The notes under the pieces are model-generated. The model did no database searches and had not been told where the DNA came from. It saw nothing but the letters and a program-made list of their open reading frames with translations. Below are positions 47,201 through 60,476 of a stretch of 64,000 bases of DNA, in pieces. The stretch's first letter is position 1. Each line of letters begins with the position of its first letter. This stretch comes from Naematelia aurantialba (Eukaryota; Basidiomycota; Tremellomycetes; Tremellales; Naemateliaceae): contig JAKFAO010000014.1 in NCBI GenBank assembly GCA_021527695.1, forward strand, positions 1 through 64,000, given 5' to 3'. The translations under genes were made by a program, and so were the position numbers.

Positions 47201-49693
47201 TCAATATCGACTTGTAAAATCCAGCTGCCCAACCTGCCACTCGTCCAAGAAATCAAATCCTAGGAAGTCCACATCGAACGACGGATCATTCTCGAACTGC
47301 TCCAATTGAGACGAAGCCGCGCTGACCTGCGTGTGTGACGAAGCGTACGCATCCGCCATGCTGTTGTCTTGTGACGGCGACTGCGCAGGTACTTGACCGA
47401 GAACGTTGGGCGGAACCAAGAATAGATTTTTCTTGGCCAGAATCTCCTCGAATATCGGCAGCGCTCTTTTCAGGGCGGGTATTTCTTTTCCCTGGGTGAG
47501 CACAAGCATTGCCTGGCTGATGGATATCCGAGCCATGGAACGGATGAGCTCTGTCTCGGCTGGATCGAGGGCTGATTCGATGTGTAGAGCGAGCAGCGCC
47601 GTCATTGTGGTTATGCTGACAAAGTCACTGTCAGTTTCATTGGCACGTTCTATAGAGCGTGTCTGAAGCTTGGGGAAATGGGAAGAAATGGACGACACAT
47701 ACAAGGACATGGGAAAGTCCTGAAGGGTACCACTCGCCAACACCCTCATGGCAATAGTGTCCAGCTCCAAAATTGCGGACCGAAATCGCTGTTTGGCCCA
47801 CTCGCTCCAGTCGGCATGTCGGGACTGCTGCCAACAGCGTCGGATCAGACGACACAAGATGCACTCAAACCTGTAGCTCATGGCTTGTATGTTCAGATAG
47901 TACACGTCGGTTCCAGTGTTCCCACCCACGTGCATCTTGGCAGCGAGAGAGTTGCGCCATTCATCGAGTGGGTGCATCATCTGGCGTGGATCCTGCTGCT
48001 GCTTGTTTGTCACAATAGACAAACACTGTCCGACTAAATATAATTAGTCATGCTTGTGGTATCAGGTACAGGTTGAAAAGAAAAAGAAGAAGGAACAAGA
48101 ATAAGAAAACGAATGGAACCAACACGCACATATTCGAGACAACTCGCAGTGGACAACAGGCGAGGCCATTTGCTGAGGCGAGACCGCAGATAGCAAGCCG
48201 GATGATGTTCCCGAGACATCCTCCTCTTCCCAGTCATCTTCCGTCCTAGGCTTGATTGCGGAAGTGTCTTCGAGTAATCGCGAGCGTCTGGTATTGATAA
48301 AAACGTGGAAAATGTCAAAAAACTACGTGGCTCTAGTAAGCATAAGGCGGAAAGAACAGAACATGATGATGAGAAGAGGGACGTACGTAGAGAACCCACC
48401 AGATCCTTCTGTACAACTTTAGGACTTTGCCGGGTTTGTCTTCGCGAACACACCTGTTGGAGGGTCGGAAGGCAGTTAGTACTCGAAATACATGTCGAGG
48501 TGTCACAGTCTGGGGATAGAAAACACACGTGTTGCGCAAGTCAAGCTTGGTGGCAAGACGGATAGCGTTGTGGAACCAATAGCCAAAGTCCCAGTCGGTG
48601 GGGTGGTCGAGAATCACCGTGCACAAGATGATGGATCCCTGCAGCATCAACAACGGATCGTCTTCGGCGGCAAAGTCGTGGAGCAGCTTGGCCTTGAAGA
48701 AGAATGACTCTTGCGCGGCGGAGCGGCTGGCAAAGCCGCAGGCGGATAACACATCCGCTGGTGCGTGAAGACTAGCTGGTGTCAAAATGGCGCGCAGCAG
48801 GAACAACGAGCAGTCGCCAGACTCATAGCCGCGAATGAAATCAGTTCTGTTGATCATGGGAGCAAATGGGTAGACGTGGTCAAAGTATGTCTTGATGAGG
48901 GCATCTCTGTTGTTTCGGTCTGTCAGTAGAGTGCACACGAAAACCCAAAGAAGATGGAGGATGGAGAATTCAAGATTGTCTCACAAGTGGCGCGGGGGAG
49001 GCAGATCAAAGACACCCTTCTTGACAAGATATTCATGGTCAATATCGTCCAATTGGGGTAGCTTGATCCAAAGACAGTTCCGAGGAGTGAGACGGTCGTC
49101 CGGCCTTGGACGGTAAGGGGTATTGGAAGTGGTATGGTGTCGACTGGATTCTGTAGTTTCTTTGACGGCGTCGTTCAGGATATTGAGGTAGAGCAAATCT
49201 GGCTCAGTCTGACTTGGGCGTTGGCAATGCAGGCGATCGGAACTGGAAGTTTGATTGAGACTGTCCAACGGGCTGCAGTTGGATGTAGCCGGGATGCCTG
49301 CAGTCTGGCAACCGTTAGTAGGAGGTCTGAAGGATCGGCGAAGGAGCAGAAGGAAAGGCGGAGAACAGAAGCAGTTGGAACAATGACAATCATCCAAAGC
49401 ATACTCGTGCATGACTAGGAGTCGGTAAAACACGTTTTCCTTTCCTATGAGCCCCATCTATGTTAGCATGAACCATGCTATCAATAATCAACTCACCTGG
49501 TCCGACCCTTCCGGACTGCCAGTACACAGTCCTTGGCACACTGCCTGCTGGTACAGCTGCTGCAGGGGAAGCCAACCACGGCGGCATCGCACTTCACCTT
49601 GCGTCCACGGCAGGGTATACATGCCTTGTTGGCTTTGGCGGCACGTTTTATGGTTTCTTCTGCTCGCTGTGGCTCGCTACCAGAAGTATTCAT
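47201..49693 (-). CDS. Zn2Cys6 transcription factor with fungal-specific regulatory domain
   Basis: Start ATG at 49691-49693 (MNTSGSEPQRAEETIKRAA), stop at 47201. The DNA-binding cluster KACIPCRGRKVKCD...CSSCTSRQCAKDC has six cysteines spaced C-x2-C-x6-C-x8-C-x2-C-x8-C plus one extra Cys in the last loop. After several introns the middle homology region is recognisable: LIKTYFDHVYPFAPMINRTD, LHAPADVLSACGFASRSAAQ and DFGYWFHNAIRLATKLDLRN, which fit the Fungal_trans domain. The C-terminus is acidic and Phe/Asp-rich (FDVDFLGFDFLDEW), a likely activation segment. It is a nuclear regulator; target unknown. Its 3' end faces that of the MFS drug transporter 210 bp away, so the transporter is a plausible target. 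Exon structure in 48030-49450 is approximate. Confidence 0.82.
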
Positions 49694-50142
49694 TTGTTGT
49701 AGCCCGCAAATGCGTTGACAATTGTCAAGGCATAATGGGGCTTGGGTGGTGAAGGACGCTTTCCTTCAACAGCCTCTCATGCTTACGTAAAGCATTTCCT
49801 TGCATCCACGCTGTGATTCTCTGCAAAGGTTCTCCCTGCTCCATCCATGTCCAGCAAAACCCGCCGAATCTCCTTGTCAGATCTACGCGGTTTCCCAAGA
49901 CGTCCGAAATGGACCTTCGATTCAATCTGATGCAGCGTTGCGGGCTCGATGTTGACAGTCCTTTCTGTGCGGGTCTTGAAAGGCGCTGAACGGTGAGACC
50001 AAAGGTGGCGTTGCTATTTGGAAGTCTCCAACCTACGGTTTTCCTTTGGGGAAGTGGATTATCGCCCAAGCTCAGTTTGCCCACTTAAGCAGTACTCTAG
50101 CTCCTGTTCAACACCTCGTCGTTAATCCTTCAACCAGAGGAG
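49694..50142. promoter_or_regulatory. Divergent intergenic region upstream of the TF and the 50143 gene
   Basis: A 449-bp spacer between two start codons in opposite directions. No TATA or other site can be called with confidence. Confidence 0.35.
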
Positions 50143-52284
50143 ATGTACCCACAGGGAGAGCCTTCACTTGACCGAGTTCAAGATTGGGCCCGACGTGGTC
50201 GCTCTGGCCAAGGGAATGTTGTTTCAGGACGCACTTCGGGGGCGGTTGCGGGGAGGCCACCCCGTGCGGCGAACGACTTGAGCTCTTTGAGAGATCACAG
50301 GACTGCAGCACCCCGGAGAAGAAGCCTTTCCCTTCCGAGGACTATGAGTATCCGGTCGAGGTCCGGTTCACGACCACCCTCCAACAGAGACGATCGAGAA
50401 TTTGAAGGGACATATCGCTATGGCGAGATTGGTAGCAGCGAAAATCGGCCGGGCCTGGCTCCGAGCGTGACAGCAACGGTATACCCCCAGGGCGAAATAC
50501 CACACTGGGATGAGATGCTTCCTCAACAGGTCCCCACCAGTGCAAATTCGACTGGTTATCAAAATTCCGCCCCCCCACCAACCTCATTGGAGCGCACGAA
50601 TCCCGTGGCGGTTTCGCGAGTCCCAACCACATCAACACAGGTACATGGTAAATCTCTTACGGTGGCGGAATGGCAGGAACTCATACCGAAGCCTGGCAAA
50701 GAGCCACCCGCAGTCCCGACGCCTATCGAAGCGCCGTCCAACAGAGGTTCGCTGGACCGCCTGCGCCGGCAGTCGATGGAAAGCTCGAGAGGTCAGGTTA
50801 GATCCTTTTACCCCGAAAATAGTCGCGACCCAAGCACGACTGTGAACGACCCAATTTCCCTGGGAAGGTTCGGACCTGGTCGAGGGGAGGTCGCAGCTGG
50901 TACAGCTGACCAATCTGCTACATTTCTGGCCTCTGAAATCCCCAGGCGTCCCGCTCCGAGTGACTTGAGATGTAGGACTGGGTCTCATCAATCAATTTGG
51001 GATGGGTCACGAAGACAGACGGAGGGTAGTCGCGATCCAAACATGACTGTGAACGATCCAAATACCCTTGCAGGGTTCAGCCTCGGTCGTGGGGAGGTTG
51101 CAGCTGGTCTAGCTAACCGGTCTGCCACAGTGTTGACCTCTGAAACTCCCAGACCTACCGCTTCCAGTCACTTTGAGCACAGGACTCGTTCTCATCAATC
51201 AACTTGGGATGGGTCACAAAGACTGGCGGAGAGACGTACCCCCGAACCCTCAACCAGTCTCACGCAGCTCGCATTTGCGGGGAGTACGATACCTGCCAGT
51301 CAGAGCTCGCAGTCTCGTGGCTTACAAGCATTTGGGGAGCAAGGAAGTAGTCGCACGCCGATACGATATCCACACGGCAACGCTACGACGAACTTTGACC
51401 GCGTTCCTTCCGGTTCAGGGGCAGGGCAGTTGAGTACAGCAGCACATCGGCCGCGCCCTTCCGCTCTGCCACAACCCATGCGACAGGTGCATTCGAACCG
51501 GTCGTTCATCCCTCCTCAAATTGGTCCAAGTTCATTCGGAAGCCAACTCGTGGTGATACCGCCACTCACCACTGCAAAGCCGTCATCCCGAACGGTACGA
51601 CCACCACCGCAGAGCTCTTGTGCTGGCGGCTGGAGTGCTTCAAGAGATGTGCGCGGGCAAGTGTCTGCGGTGCGCGTGCGGCCTGGAGGTGACCGCCGGA
51701 CTGAGACCTCTGAGACTGGGCCGGCACCATTGGGATCAGGTGCTCCTGGTTCCAGCATGATTCTGCCCCAACCAGGAGCTGTGATAGCCCCCCGACCGCA
51801 GCATGCCTTCGCAGGGCATAGTTATCAAAACCAATTATCACCGCATTCTCACACAGGTCGCGTTCCTGCCGGGGCATCATGGGCTCCCTTGACTGATGAC
51901 AGGCGGCCCCAGTCGCGAGCTTATATGTCGTCCTCTCAGTTTCCCGGTCAAGTGCCCAACATGACTCAGCCAGTAGAGCCTTGGTGGCGCGAGGAACACC
52001 GATTGCGTGGACAGTCGCAATATGATGTGCGCTCGGACCGGCCGCCAACTGCGTTTCCCTACTCAACCACCCAAGAAGGAAGTCATACGCGTCATGCAGG
52101 TATCTCAGGTCAAGGAGAGTACCGTCAGCCTGTTGGCTTCTCCAATATGCTCGGTCAACCAGACAGTGCTTCGGTACCACCACCTGACAGTGGCAATTCA
52201 GTTTTTGCCGCTGACAGCAGAGCGGGAAGACGCACACCTCACGGACAACGTGGGAGGGCGCATCAGCCTCCATGGCGTAGCTGA
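50143..52284 (+). CDS. Large disordered Pro/Ser/Gly/Arg-rich protein with internal repeat
   Basis: Single exon, 713 aa, from ATG 50143 (MYPQGEPSLDRVQDWARRG) to TGA-frame end at 52284. Composition is low in hydrophobics and rich in Ser, Pro, Arg, Gln and Gly throughout, so it is intrinsically disordered. A tandem duplication of 69 residues is visible: both units begin SRDP-x2-TVNDP and contain GRGEVAAG and a SHQS-x-WDGS motif. No signal peptide, membrane segment or known domain. Coding status rests on the length of the open frame and protein-like repeat divergence. Function unknown; a scaffold or cell-wall-associated role would be speculation. A similar disordered gene follows downstream on the same strand. 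Confidence 0.6.
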   Translation: MYPQGEPSLDRVQDWARRGRSGQGNVVSGRTSGAVAGRPPRAANDLSSLRDHRTAAPRRRSLSLPRTMSIRSRSGSRPPSNRDDREFEGTYRYGEIGSSENRPGLAPSVTATVYPQGEIPHWDEMLPQQVPTSANSTGYQNSAPPPTSLERTNPVAVSRVPTTSTQVHGKSLTVAEWQELIPKPGKEPPAVPTPIEAPSNRGSLDRLRRQSMESSRGQVRSFYPENSRDPSTTVNDPISLGRFGPGRGEVAAGTADQSATFLASEIPRRPAPSDLRCRTGSHQSIWDGSRRQTEGSRDPNMTVNDPNTLAGFSLGRGEVAAGLANRSATVLTSETPRPTASSHFEHRTRSHQSTWDGSQRLAERRTPEPSTSLTQLAFAGSTIPASQSSQSRGLQAFGEQGSSRTPIRYPHGNATTNFDRVPSGSGAGQLSTAAHRPRPSALPQPMRQVHSNRSFIPPQIGPSSFGSQLVVIPPLTTAKPSSRTVRPPPQSSCAGGWSASRDVRGQVSAVRVRPGGDRRTETSETGPAPLGSGAPGSSMILPQPGAVIAPRPQHAFAGHSYQNQLSPHSHTGRVPAGASWAPLTDDRRPQSRAYMSSSQFPGQVPNMTQPVEPWWREEHRLRGQSQYDVRSDRPPTAFPYSTTQEGSHTRHAGISGQGEYRQPVGFSNMLGQPDSASVPPPDSGNSVFAADSRAGRRTPHGQRGRAHQPPWRS
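50821..51234. repeat. 207-bp in-frame tandem duplication
   Basis: Units 50821-51027 and 51028-51234 align over their full length (AGTCGCGACCCAA vs AGTCGCGATCCAA at the start). The period is divisible by three, so the frame is kept; divergence is mixed synonymous and nonsynonymous. Confidence 0.85.
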
Positions 52285-52780
52285 GCACCTGCCTGATGGG
52301 TATTGAGATTCTGTCGTCATACCCAGATGGACGTCTTTTCTTCTGCTTATATTGCATGAACCATACTTGAGAACATGGCTGCGTCACTTGGATTGTCTGC
52401 AGAGCATGCGACTCCGCGACCTAAGCGGGAACCAGCGCGCGCCCAGTGGCGAAAGAGAGTTGACCTCCTATCTTCCTGGGGGTAGCAATGGTGTGTCATG
52501 TTCAATCTCAGCCACAGACGCGAAAGCCTTTGTAGTCCCTCCTTCAAAAGAGTGCAATGGGATTGGCATCGCCTCTGTTTTGACTCCTTGCAGCGGCGGC
52601 TCTTGAATCTGCTACGAGCGGCGCACTGGAGATGCGCTGTACAGAATATATAATACGTTGAAGCCCGCCTACTATGCTCACTAACATCCCAATTGGCGGC
52701 TCTGCGATATCCAATTACAACCCCAAGTCTCGCGTACCCATAGCAACGGACCTCTTGAGTTGGCAAAGGACGCCTCGAAC
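52285..52780. other. Intergenic region, no supported gene
   Basis: Short frames only; between two disordered-protein genes on the same strand. Confidence 0.4.
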
Positions 52781-53756
52781 ATGGCATCCAATAGAGCCCT
52801 TATCCAACAACCGGCTGCAGCGCATGTGCGTGATCAGCACCGTCCCTCGCGGGCAGCAGTGGAGCTGTTCGAGGCATCTACGCCGTCTTGGCAGAGTGAG
52901 GACGGTGGGCAAGGCCGCCCATTCAGCATTCGCCGCCGATCCAGCAGCGCCGGTACCGGCCCAGACCGTACCTCGCCACCCACCGACGGAAGCAGGGCAG
53001 CGGAAATGGTCAATGCTGGTGACTACGAAGGGATGACCTGGGAGGAGGCTCTGGACTATTTGGGGCCTCCAACTGCCGACGAAACCCGCCCTTTCCCTGA
53101 TCTGCGGTACAGCAGCATCACCCGCGGCGCCAAAAGGGACGCCTTGCACGGGCGATCGTCGAGTTTTTCAGGAGTACCGTCTGTAAGTTTCCGTGTCGTT
53201 TCTAGCCCGGTTATCAATCTGATCGTTCTAGCCCAGAGCTTCGCCAATCTATGATTCTGGACATCCCACGAGTGACCAGGGACCACAGAGTCGATCCTCC
53301 CCTTCGTCTCCGACTAACGGTGAGTTTCGTAATCTCCGCAACGAACCTTCTTGCTCACCGCAGTCGTTTGCAGTGTCTGGAAATCGCAACAGTTGGCACC
53401 AGGGCGATTCATTGCTAGCGCCCGGTTCTCACAGTCGTGATTCCCTTCTGCCGCCGCCTCGACTCAGCCGCAGTAAGTCCGCTCCAGGCCGCTACTCGCA
53501 ATTCACAGGCCAACTCACAGGCGTGCCCGCCACCAGACGCCACTCTCAGGTCGGGCCCACTCTAAGTGGGTCTGCAAGTTCCATTTCTAAGAGCACTAGC
53601 GTAGGATCCCTTCAAAGGTCGTTGACAATGGATACTGAGGCGGACCACGGCCACGACGGGCCCCAAAGTGAGATCACAATCACCATCGTGCCGCCTCCGT
53701 CCGACGATCAACACGATCCGCACGCAGCAAAACCGCTCCCGCCAACCCCCGTATGA
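52781..53756 (+). CDS. Disordered Ser/Pro-rich protein of unknown function
   Basis: Start ATG 52781 (MASNRALIQQPAAAHVRD), stop TGA 53754-53756. Two introns are consistent in phase: about 53183-53231 (GTAAGT...TTCTAG) and about 53320-53373 (GTGAGT...TTTGCAG), giving ~290 aa. Only NAGDYEGMTWEEALDYLGPP looks like a short structured segment. The rest is Ser/Pro/Arg-rich with SRSKSAPGRYS and ends KPLPPTPV, an SH3-ligand-like tail. No family recognised. The short helix followed by long disorder suggests a signalling or polarity adaptor, but this is inference. Confidence 0.55.
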
Positions 53757-54251
53757 TACAGATTCCACACTGGCGCTTGGCTGTCTGGATTACCTTGCTC
53801 AGATTTCACATGCATCACAATAATTGCACGGAGGTCGGGGTCGTGGCGCCCGCCGGCTCTGGCTTTGCTTTGATGCGATGAGCCCATCTGCACGGGCCCG
53901 CCCGGGGGGGAGGGGAGGTCGCGCCGGCAGGCGCGGGGCTTCGTTCTACCGCCAATCTGTTGCATGTTCATAGACATGAAATACACAACCGCTCTACCAT
54001 GAAAGACCTTGTGCGTAGTCAAATACCCTTTCGTTAACGATACTGATACGGTGACAATGGCAGTTGAAGCCCCAAAACAGAATAATGCGATGGAATCGAT
54101 GAAAGGGTATAAAGTGATGGGTGATCTCGTGGTCTGCGTTCAGAGACTGGTGGGGGTATTTAACGCAGGGTATATAGTTGCAGAAACGAAGAGTGGAACA
54201 CAATCCGGGACAGGACAGCGAGTGCTAGGCAGTTGAGGCCATATGACACGC
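53757..54251. other. Convergent intergenic region, no supported gene
   Basis: Contains a GC-rich patch near 53885-53940. No gene, repeat or RNA recognised. Confidence 0.4.
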
Positions 54252-56055
<1,804 letters not shown>

Positions 56056-56324
56056 GATGGATGTTGTTGTGTTGAGGAGTAAGAGAGAGAGAGAGAGAGG
56101 TGAAGGTGAGAGACGAACGAGGGAAAAAAAGCGTCCCATCGAAACACGTGCCACCTTTTAAAATGCCGAACCACGTGGGTTCGCGTGGCGGATTCTTCCT
56201 TTCGTGCGAGTGGAGGACGTCCACAGCTCTCGCTCTGTGTCTTGTGGTTCTGACAGTTGCAGCTCAAGGGCTGTGATATGAACATCCGGGAGGAAGCATC
56301 ACATACCGACAGGCCGTGATTACA
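56056..56324. promoter_or_regulatory. Divergent promoter of SAH1 and EXO70
   Basis: 269 bp between the two start codons. A (GA)n tract (about 56083-56100) lies in the SAH1 leader, reading as CT on the SAH1 sense strand. CACGTG at 56145-56150 is an E-box; such boxes are bound by Cbf1-type factors that control sulfur-amino-acid genes in fungi, which would suit SAH1, but this is inference. Confidence 0.5.
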
Positions 56325-58803
56325 ATGGACGAAGAAGCAGATCTCGCTTTGCTGGTGAGCGCTGAATCCCCTCCTTCATCAAGGGGGCTTGCACCACCGT
56401 TCATGCGACGGCTAATTCAACCCACAGGATCAGCATCTCCTCAAGACTAACCTGCTAAGCCAGCGCATGACCGGTAAGTTCTTAACGCCGTATGGAAGAC
56501 TTCTGACGTCTGCTTGTCACCAGGTATCCTCGGTCAGCTTGATTCACGCCTCTCACGGTTAGACAAGGCTATTGCCCCTCTTGGAATCCAGCCTCTTACT
56601 CGCAAGGCGAATAGTGAGATCCATTGATGCTGTGTCATTGACGCAAGCTAAATTTAACAAGATATCGACGCCCTGCTTCACTTGCTATCACCGTCCTATG
56701 CTCCTTCAGCCCCACCAAGACCACCGCCGGCATCCCGCACTACGTCATCCAGCTCGAATGCTACGTTCAAAGGTTATTCTCTGGGCCACCCATCCTCGAC
56801 TCTAACGCCTATCGCTTCTGCCCCCGGGACGGCGGCTGGTACTCCGGCAGATGAAACGGCCATTTTGACGCGCGGGCCAGATATCATGGCTCTGAGAGAG
56901 TACTTTTCTGCTCTGGATAGTGTGATAGCGGATCTTGAGAGAATGTGGAAGGGCTATACCGAAGGGAGAGGAGGCGCTCGCGAAGCCGGAGTCAAGGATT
57001 TGGTAGGTTATTTCATCTACCAGAGCCGCGGATGCTGAGTTGGTCAGTCAAACTTGGTGGAAATCGGCTTTGTCGGCCTCACAGAGCTCTTCCTCAAGCT
57101 TTCTCGGGAAGGCATGGGTCGGACTTTCGACCCCGACCAACTGCTTCAGAGTGGTAAGTTCGGCTGAAGGCAAAGTCATCTGATCGTTTCAGGAGCACCC
57201 ACTCCACCGAACTTCTTCGGTCCACTCAATACTCTCCTTCCCCTGACGTCGCATATCACCGATATCCTCAATCCACGAACATCCACTCCGAGAACATCTT
57301 CCATCATAGAACCAATCATGGAGCAAACGACCGCAGCATTTGCGGATTTGAGAGGCGAATGGATGAAGCGAAGCTTAAGTGGGATGGTCACCAGAGTGGA
57401 AGAGGTCGATGAAGGAGGAATTTGGGAAGGCGGAAGGGGCAGAGAGAAAGCCAAGGGCCTCGTGGGCCTCTGCGAAGTCATGATTGTGGTTGCAGAAGTG
57501 AGTACAGTCAATTGCATCCTACGAGGCTGGCTCAAGAGTGTATAGGCCGAAACACTCCTGATCACCACTCTTTTCCCTCAAGATCCCCCGCCACTGCTGC
57601 TGCAGCAGACCCTCCTTGCACCGCTCGGTCTGATCATCTCCCTCCTCCAGCCCACCTTGAACACCATCAAACGCCGCCTATCATCGCACGTTTTTGTTGC
57701 TCTCGATCTGTACCAGTCCCTACTTCGGACCTCTCAGAAATGGGAAACGTCTCTCTCGAAATGCCTGTCTATGACCCACTCGCCATCCTCGCCGGAAGTG
57801 CTGACTGTGTTTTCGAGTCCCATCTCAACACTCCGTGGGCTGTGTCTTCGATCGTTCCCAGAGCTCTTGGTCGACATTCGCTCTACGCCAGTCATTGGGC
57901 CTCCCTCAAGCGCAATCTCCGATGTGACTTACTCGACGTTAACGTATCTTGAAACCCTACCGGCATATGAGAAGACTGTGGAGAGCCTGTTGGGATCGGC
58001 TCACTCGGAACGAAGCTGGTTGATGGGGGCGAAGGACCCGCCGAGTCCGGTTAGGAGTGTCACTGATGAGGGAGGAGTCGTTAGTCTGTATGTCGGTGAG
58101 TAGACTCCTCATTCGACCAGACAATATCTGACTGCATTAGCGGATGTGCTGGGAACAGTTTTGTTGCACCTCGAGCAGCGGGCAAAGCCCATGAGAAAAT
58201 TAGTTGCGCAAGCATTCTTACTGAATAACCGTGAGCACCGCGGCCGCTCTGATGCTTCGAGCTGTATCTGACAGCTCAGTATCGCACATCCGAAATACCA
58301 CATCGTCATTCTCCGGTGATCTCATCGGTCCAGGAGCAGAGGATATGCTCAATCGCGCGTTCCGTGATGCTAAGAGGTGAGAGAAGAACGGTTGCGTTGA
58401 CCAATTCTGACGTCTCCAGTGGCTACATTTCAGAATTCTCTAGTCTGGTCGCTACCCTTAATCCATCAACTCCGTCGAGTCGGTTCAATGTGCCGGGAAC
58501 ATCATCCGAGCGGTCCACTCTCAAAGAAGCCGCAGTGGCATTCTTTGACAAACTTGACCAGTTCGAGGGGCTTGTGAGCCAGTATCCGCTCAGTAGACAG
58601 GATGTGGATCTGCGAGACAGAGTGGGCAAGGAGGCAGGCGATATCCTCGGTCGAGGATGCGAAGGGTTTTGGAAGCGATGTGAGGGAAGGGGTCTGGAGA
58701 AGTGTAAGTCAACTTTGATTCAAGGGAGTTATGACTAATCCGCACAGATCTCAAAGGAACACCGGATGACATTCAGAAGCGAGTGGTGGCGATGTTTAGA
58801 TGA
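56325..58803 (+). CDS. EXO70: Exocyst complex subunit Exo70
   Basis: Start ATG 56325 (MDEEADLALL), stop TGA 58801-58803, about ten exons and ~620 aa. N-terminal coiled-coil segment DQHLLKTNLLSQRMTGILGQ with LDSRLSRLDKAIAPLGIQPL is typical of Exo70. It is followed by a Ser/Pro-rich linker, DIMALREYFSALDSVIADLE, VEIGFVGLTELFLKLSREG, FFGPLNTLLPLTSHITDIL, then C-terminal helices FFDKLDQFEGLVSQYPLSRQ and a basic end KGTPDDIQKRVVAMFR. Known Exo70 binds PI(4,5)P2 and Rho GTPases through its C-terminus and tethers secretory vesicles at the plasma membrane. Together with the nearby Rab it belongs to the secretory machinery. A few internal exon junctions (57550-58320) are approximate. Confidence 0.85.
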
Positions 58804-59882
58804 TGGTTGTATGGCATTAGTGGCGGCGTGCAGCACAGCAGGAACCTCTAGGGCTCAGTCTACTTTGTCTGAATGGCGCAGCGCAGTTTGCCTGGTCGAG
58901 CCAGCCAGCGGCCTTTGAATATCCAACTGAAGGTTGCGCAACGCACGCTTCGAGTGGGAGCCGATATGGAGTAGATTCTCTATGCGAAGGTTACTGATGG
59001 ATTACGATGGATTACGATGGATGGTCGGAGTCGTTGCTCTCCTCTTGACTTAGACACAGTTTCTATACTTCTTGTTGAAACGCATTTCGTGTATCGCTAT
59101 CGGCTCCTGCCTTCCTCTTGTAGGATTTGAACCGCCCCGATCACCAGAAGTATCCACTGCATGGACAGCAGGCTCGACTACGTCTTGCATCCCCAGAGCT
59201 TCTTGTGTAGTCGGGGATGCATTCGCCGTTGCCCGAAGTGCTTCTTCTTCAGAAACACTCCAACTGACGTGCTTAGAAGGTTACATGAAGCGACTTCGGA
59301 AATCATCACCGGACCGGTCTCTGGTGCTTCTATGCGCCGACCGCCGTCTTCCCAATGCGAAGCTTAGGACAGGGCTGGCTGCCCTCTCCCTCGCTTGCTT
59401 GCTAGCAAAGAATGGAGACGACTTGCGCGCCTTCGTGGTGCTGACGTGGTCGTCATACCCCGGTCGGTTGGCAGTCCTGACAAGAATGGAAGCTCTGACA
59501 GGCGAAGATAGCGTGATTGCTAGATGACAGAGAGAGATCCAAGCTTTGCGAGTTGATTTGCTCCGCCTTCGGAACCTTTTCGCGGAAATCGCCGGCTTAG
59601 ACGGTCGCATGCTCTCTAGTCTGTGCAAAACCCTACGATGACAGGATCTGGGGGGAAACGGACGAGGACGAGAGCTTCTCAAAGCTCCTTGTGAGAGAAA
59701 GGACCGACATTCGTGGCCCCCGTGGAATCTCCCGACGTTAGCCTCGTATATGGTCTCGCCCGTACTGCCATCCCTATAAATGCAGTGATTCTACATCCTC
59801 TGCGCTTCGGACAGTACACATTTTCCTCACTTAGCGCTGCGTCACACTGCCGCAAAGCAGACTTTGTCCACATTTGTCCACG
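58804..59882. other. Intergenic region with possible unresolved minus-strand gene
   Basis: Several minus-strand frames between 59873 and 59053 look protein-like. They include one ending in EMRFNKKYRNCV at 59053 and one starting MWTKSALRQCDAA at 59873, but they are broken by stops and I could not find a single consistent splice model. Tandem GATGGATTACGATGGATTACG lies near 58995-59020. Confidence 0.25.
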
Positions 59883-60476
59883 ATGCGTGCCTCGAATTCC
59901 CCGTTGAACTCGCTTAACGAGTGCTCGGAATGTTTGGAAGATCAGTCTGCCAGTACCGCTATGCCCCCGGAGACTGCTGCAGCAGGCGATCGGGACGCCG
60001 TCCCAAAGGTCGACGAGTTCATCGATCCATTCTCAGGGCGATACTTGATGCCGCCTCTCTCTCTGTGTCTCGCCCCCGTTCGGAGGCGGAAGGAAGACAA
60101 CGACTTTGAAATGTTAAAAGCATCGTCCTCGAGGGCAGTTTCGCCAAGCCAACAGTCACTCTCTGATTCGAGTGTCTCGCCAACCGAGGGACTGCCAATG
60201 TCCAGACTGACCCTCACGTCAGTTTCGCCACTTTCTGAGCATTCACTTTCCGCCCTTCAGGACAGAGGAATGCCCACACGGCCTGGTAGTCCATCAGTCG
60301 TGCTCTCGCAGGACAGGACAGAAACGACAGTTGCGCCGCATAAGCGGCATTCCGAGGACGAACACCTCCCGGAGACCTCCAAGTGCTCCAAGCGGCTGAA
60401 GAGCTCACGTTCGGTCTTGACGTGTAACACAGCAATCGGCTCCAAGAACGCTGAAGATCTTATATATACTGCCTAA
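59883..60476 (+). CDS. Putative Ser/Pro-rich protein, unknown function
   Basis: Single-exon frame of 197 aa from ATG 59883 (MRASNSPLNSLNECSEC) to TAA 60474-60476. It is disordered, with SP-rich stretches (SSSRAVSPSQQSLSDSSVSP) and a basic KRLKSS near the end that could be a nuclear signal. No known domain, no promoter evidence. A competing 91-codon minus-strand frame exists in the same place, so the call is tentative. Confidence 0.4.
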   Translation: MRASNSPLNSLNECSECLEDQSASTAMPPETAAAGDRDAVPKVDEFIDPFSGRYLMPPLSLCLAPVRRRKEDNDFEMLKASSSRAVSPSQQSLSDSSVSPTEGLPMSRLTLTSVSPLSEHSLSALQDRGMPTRPGSPSVVLSQDRTETTVAPHKRHSEDEHLPETSKCSKRLKSSRSVLTCNTAIGSKNAEDLIYTA

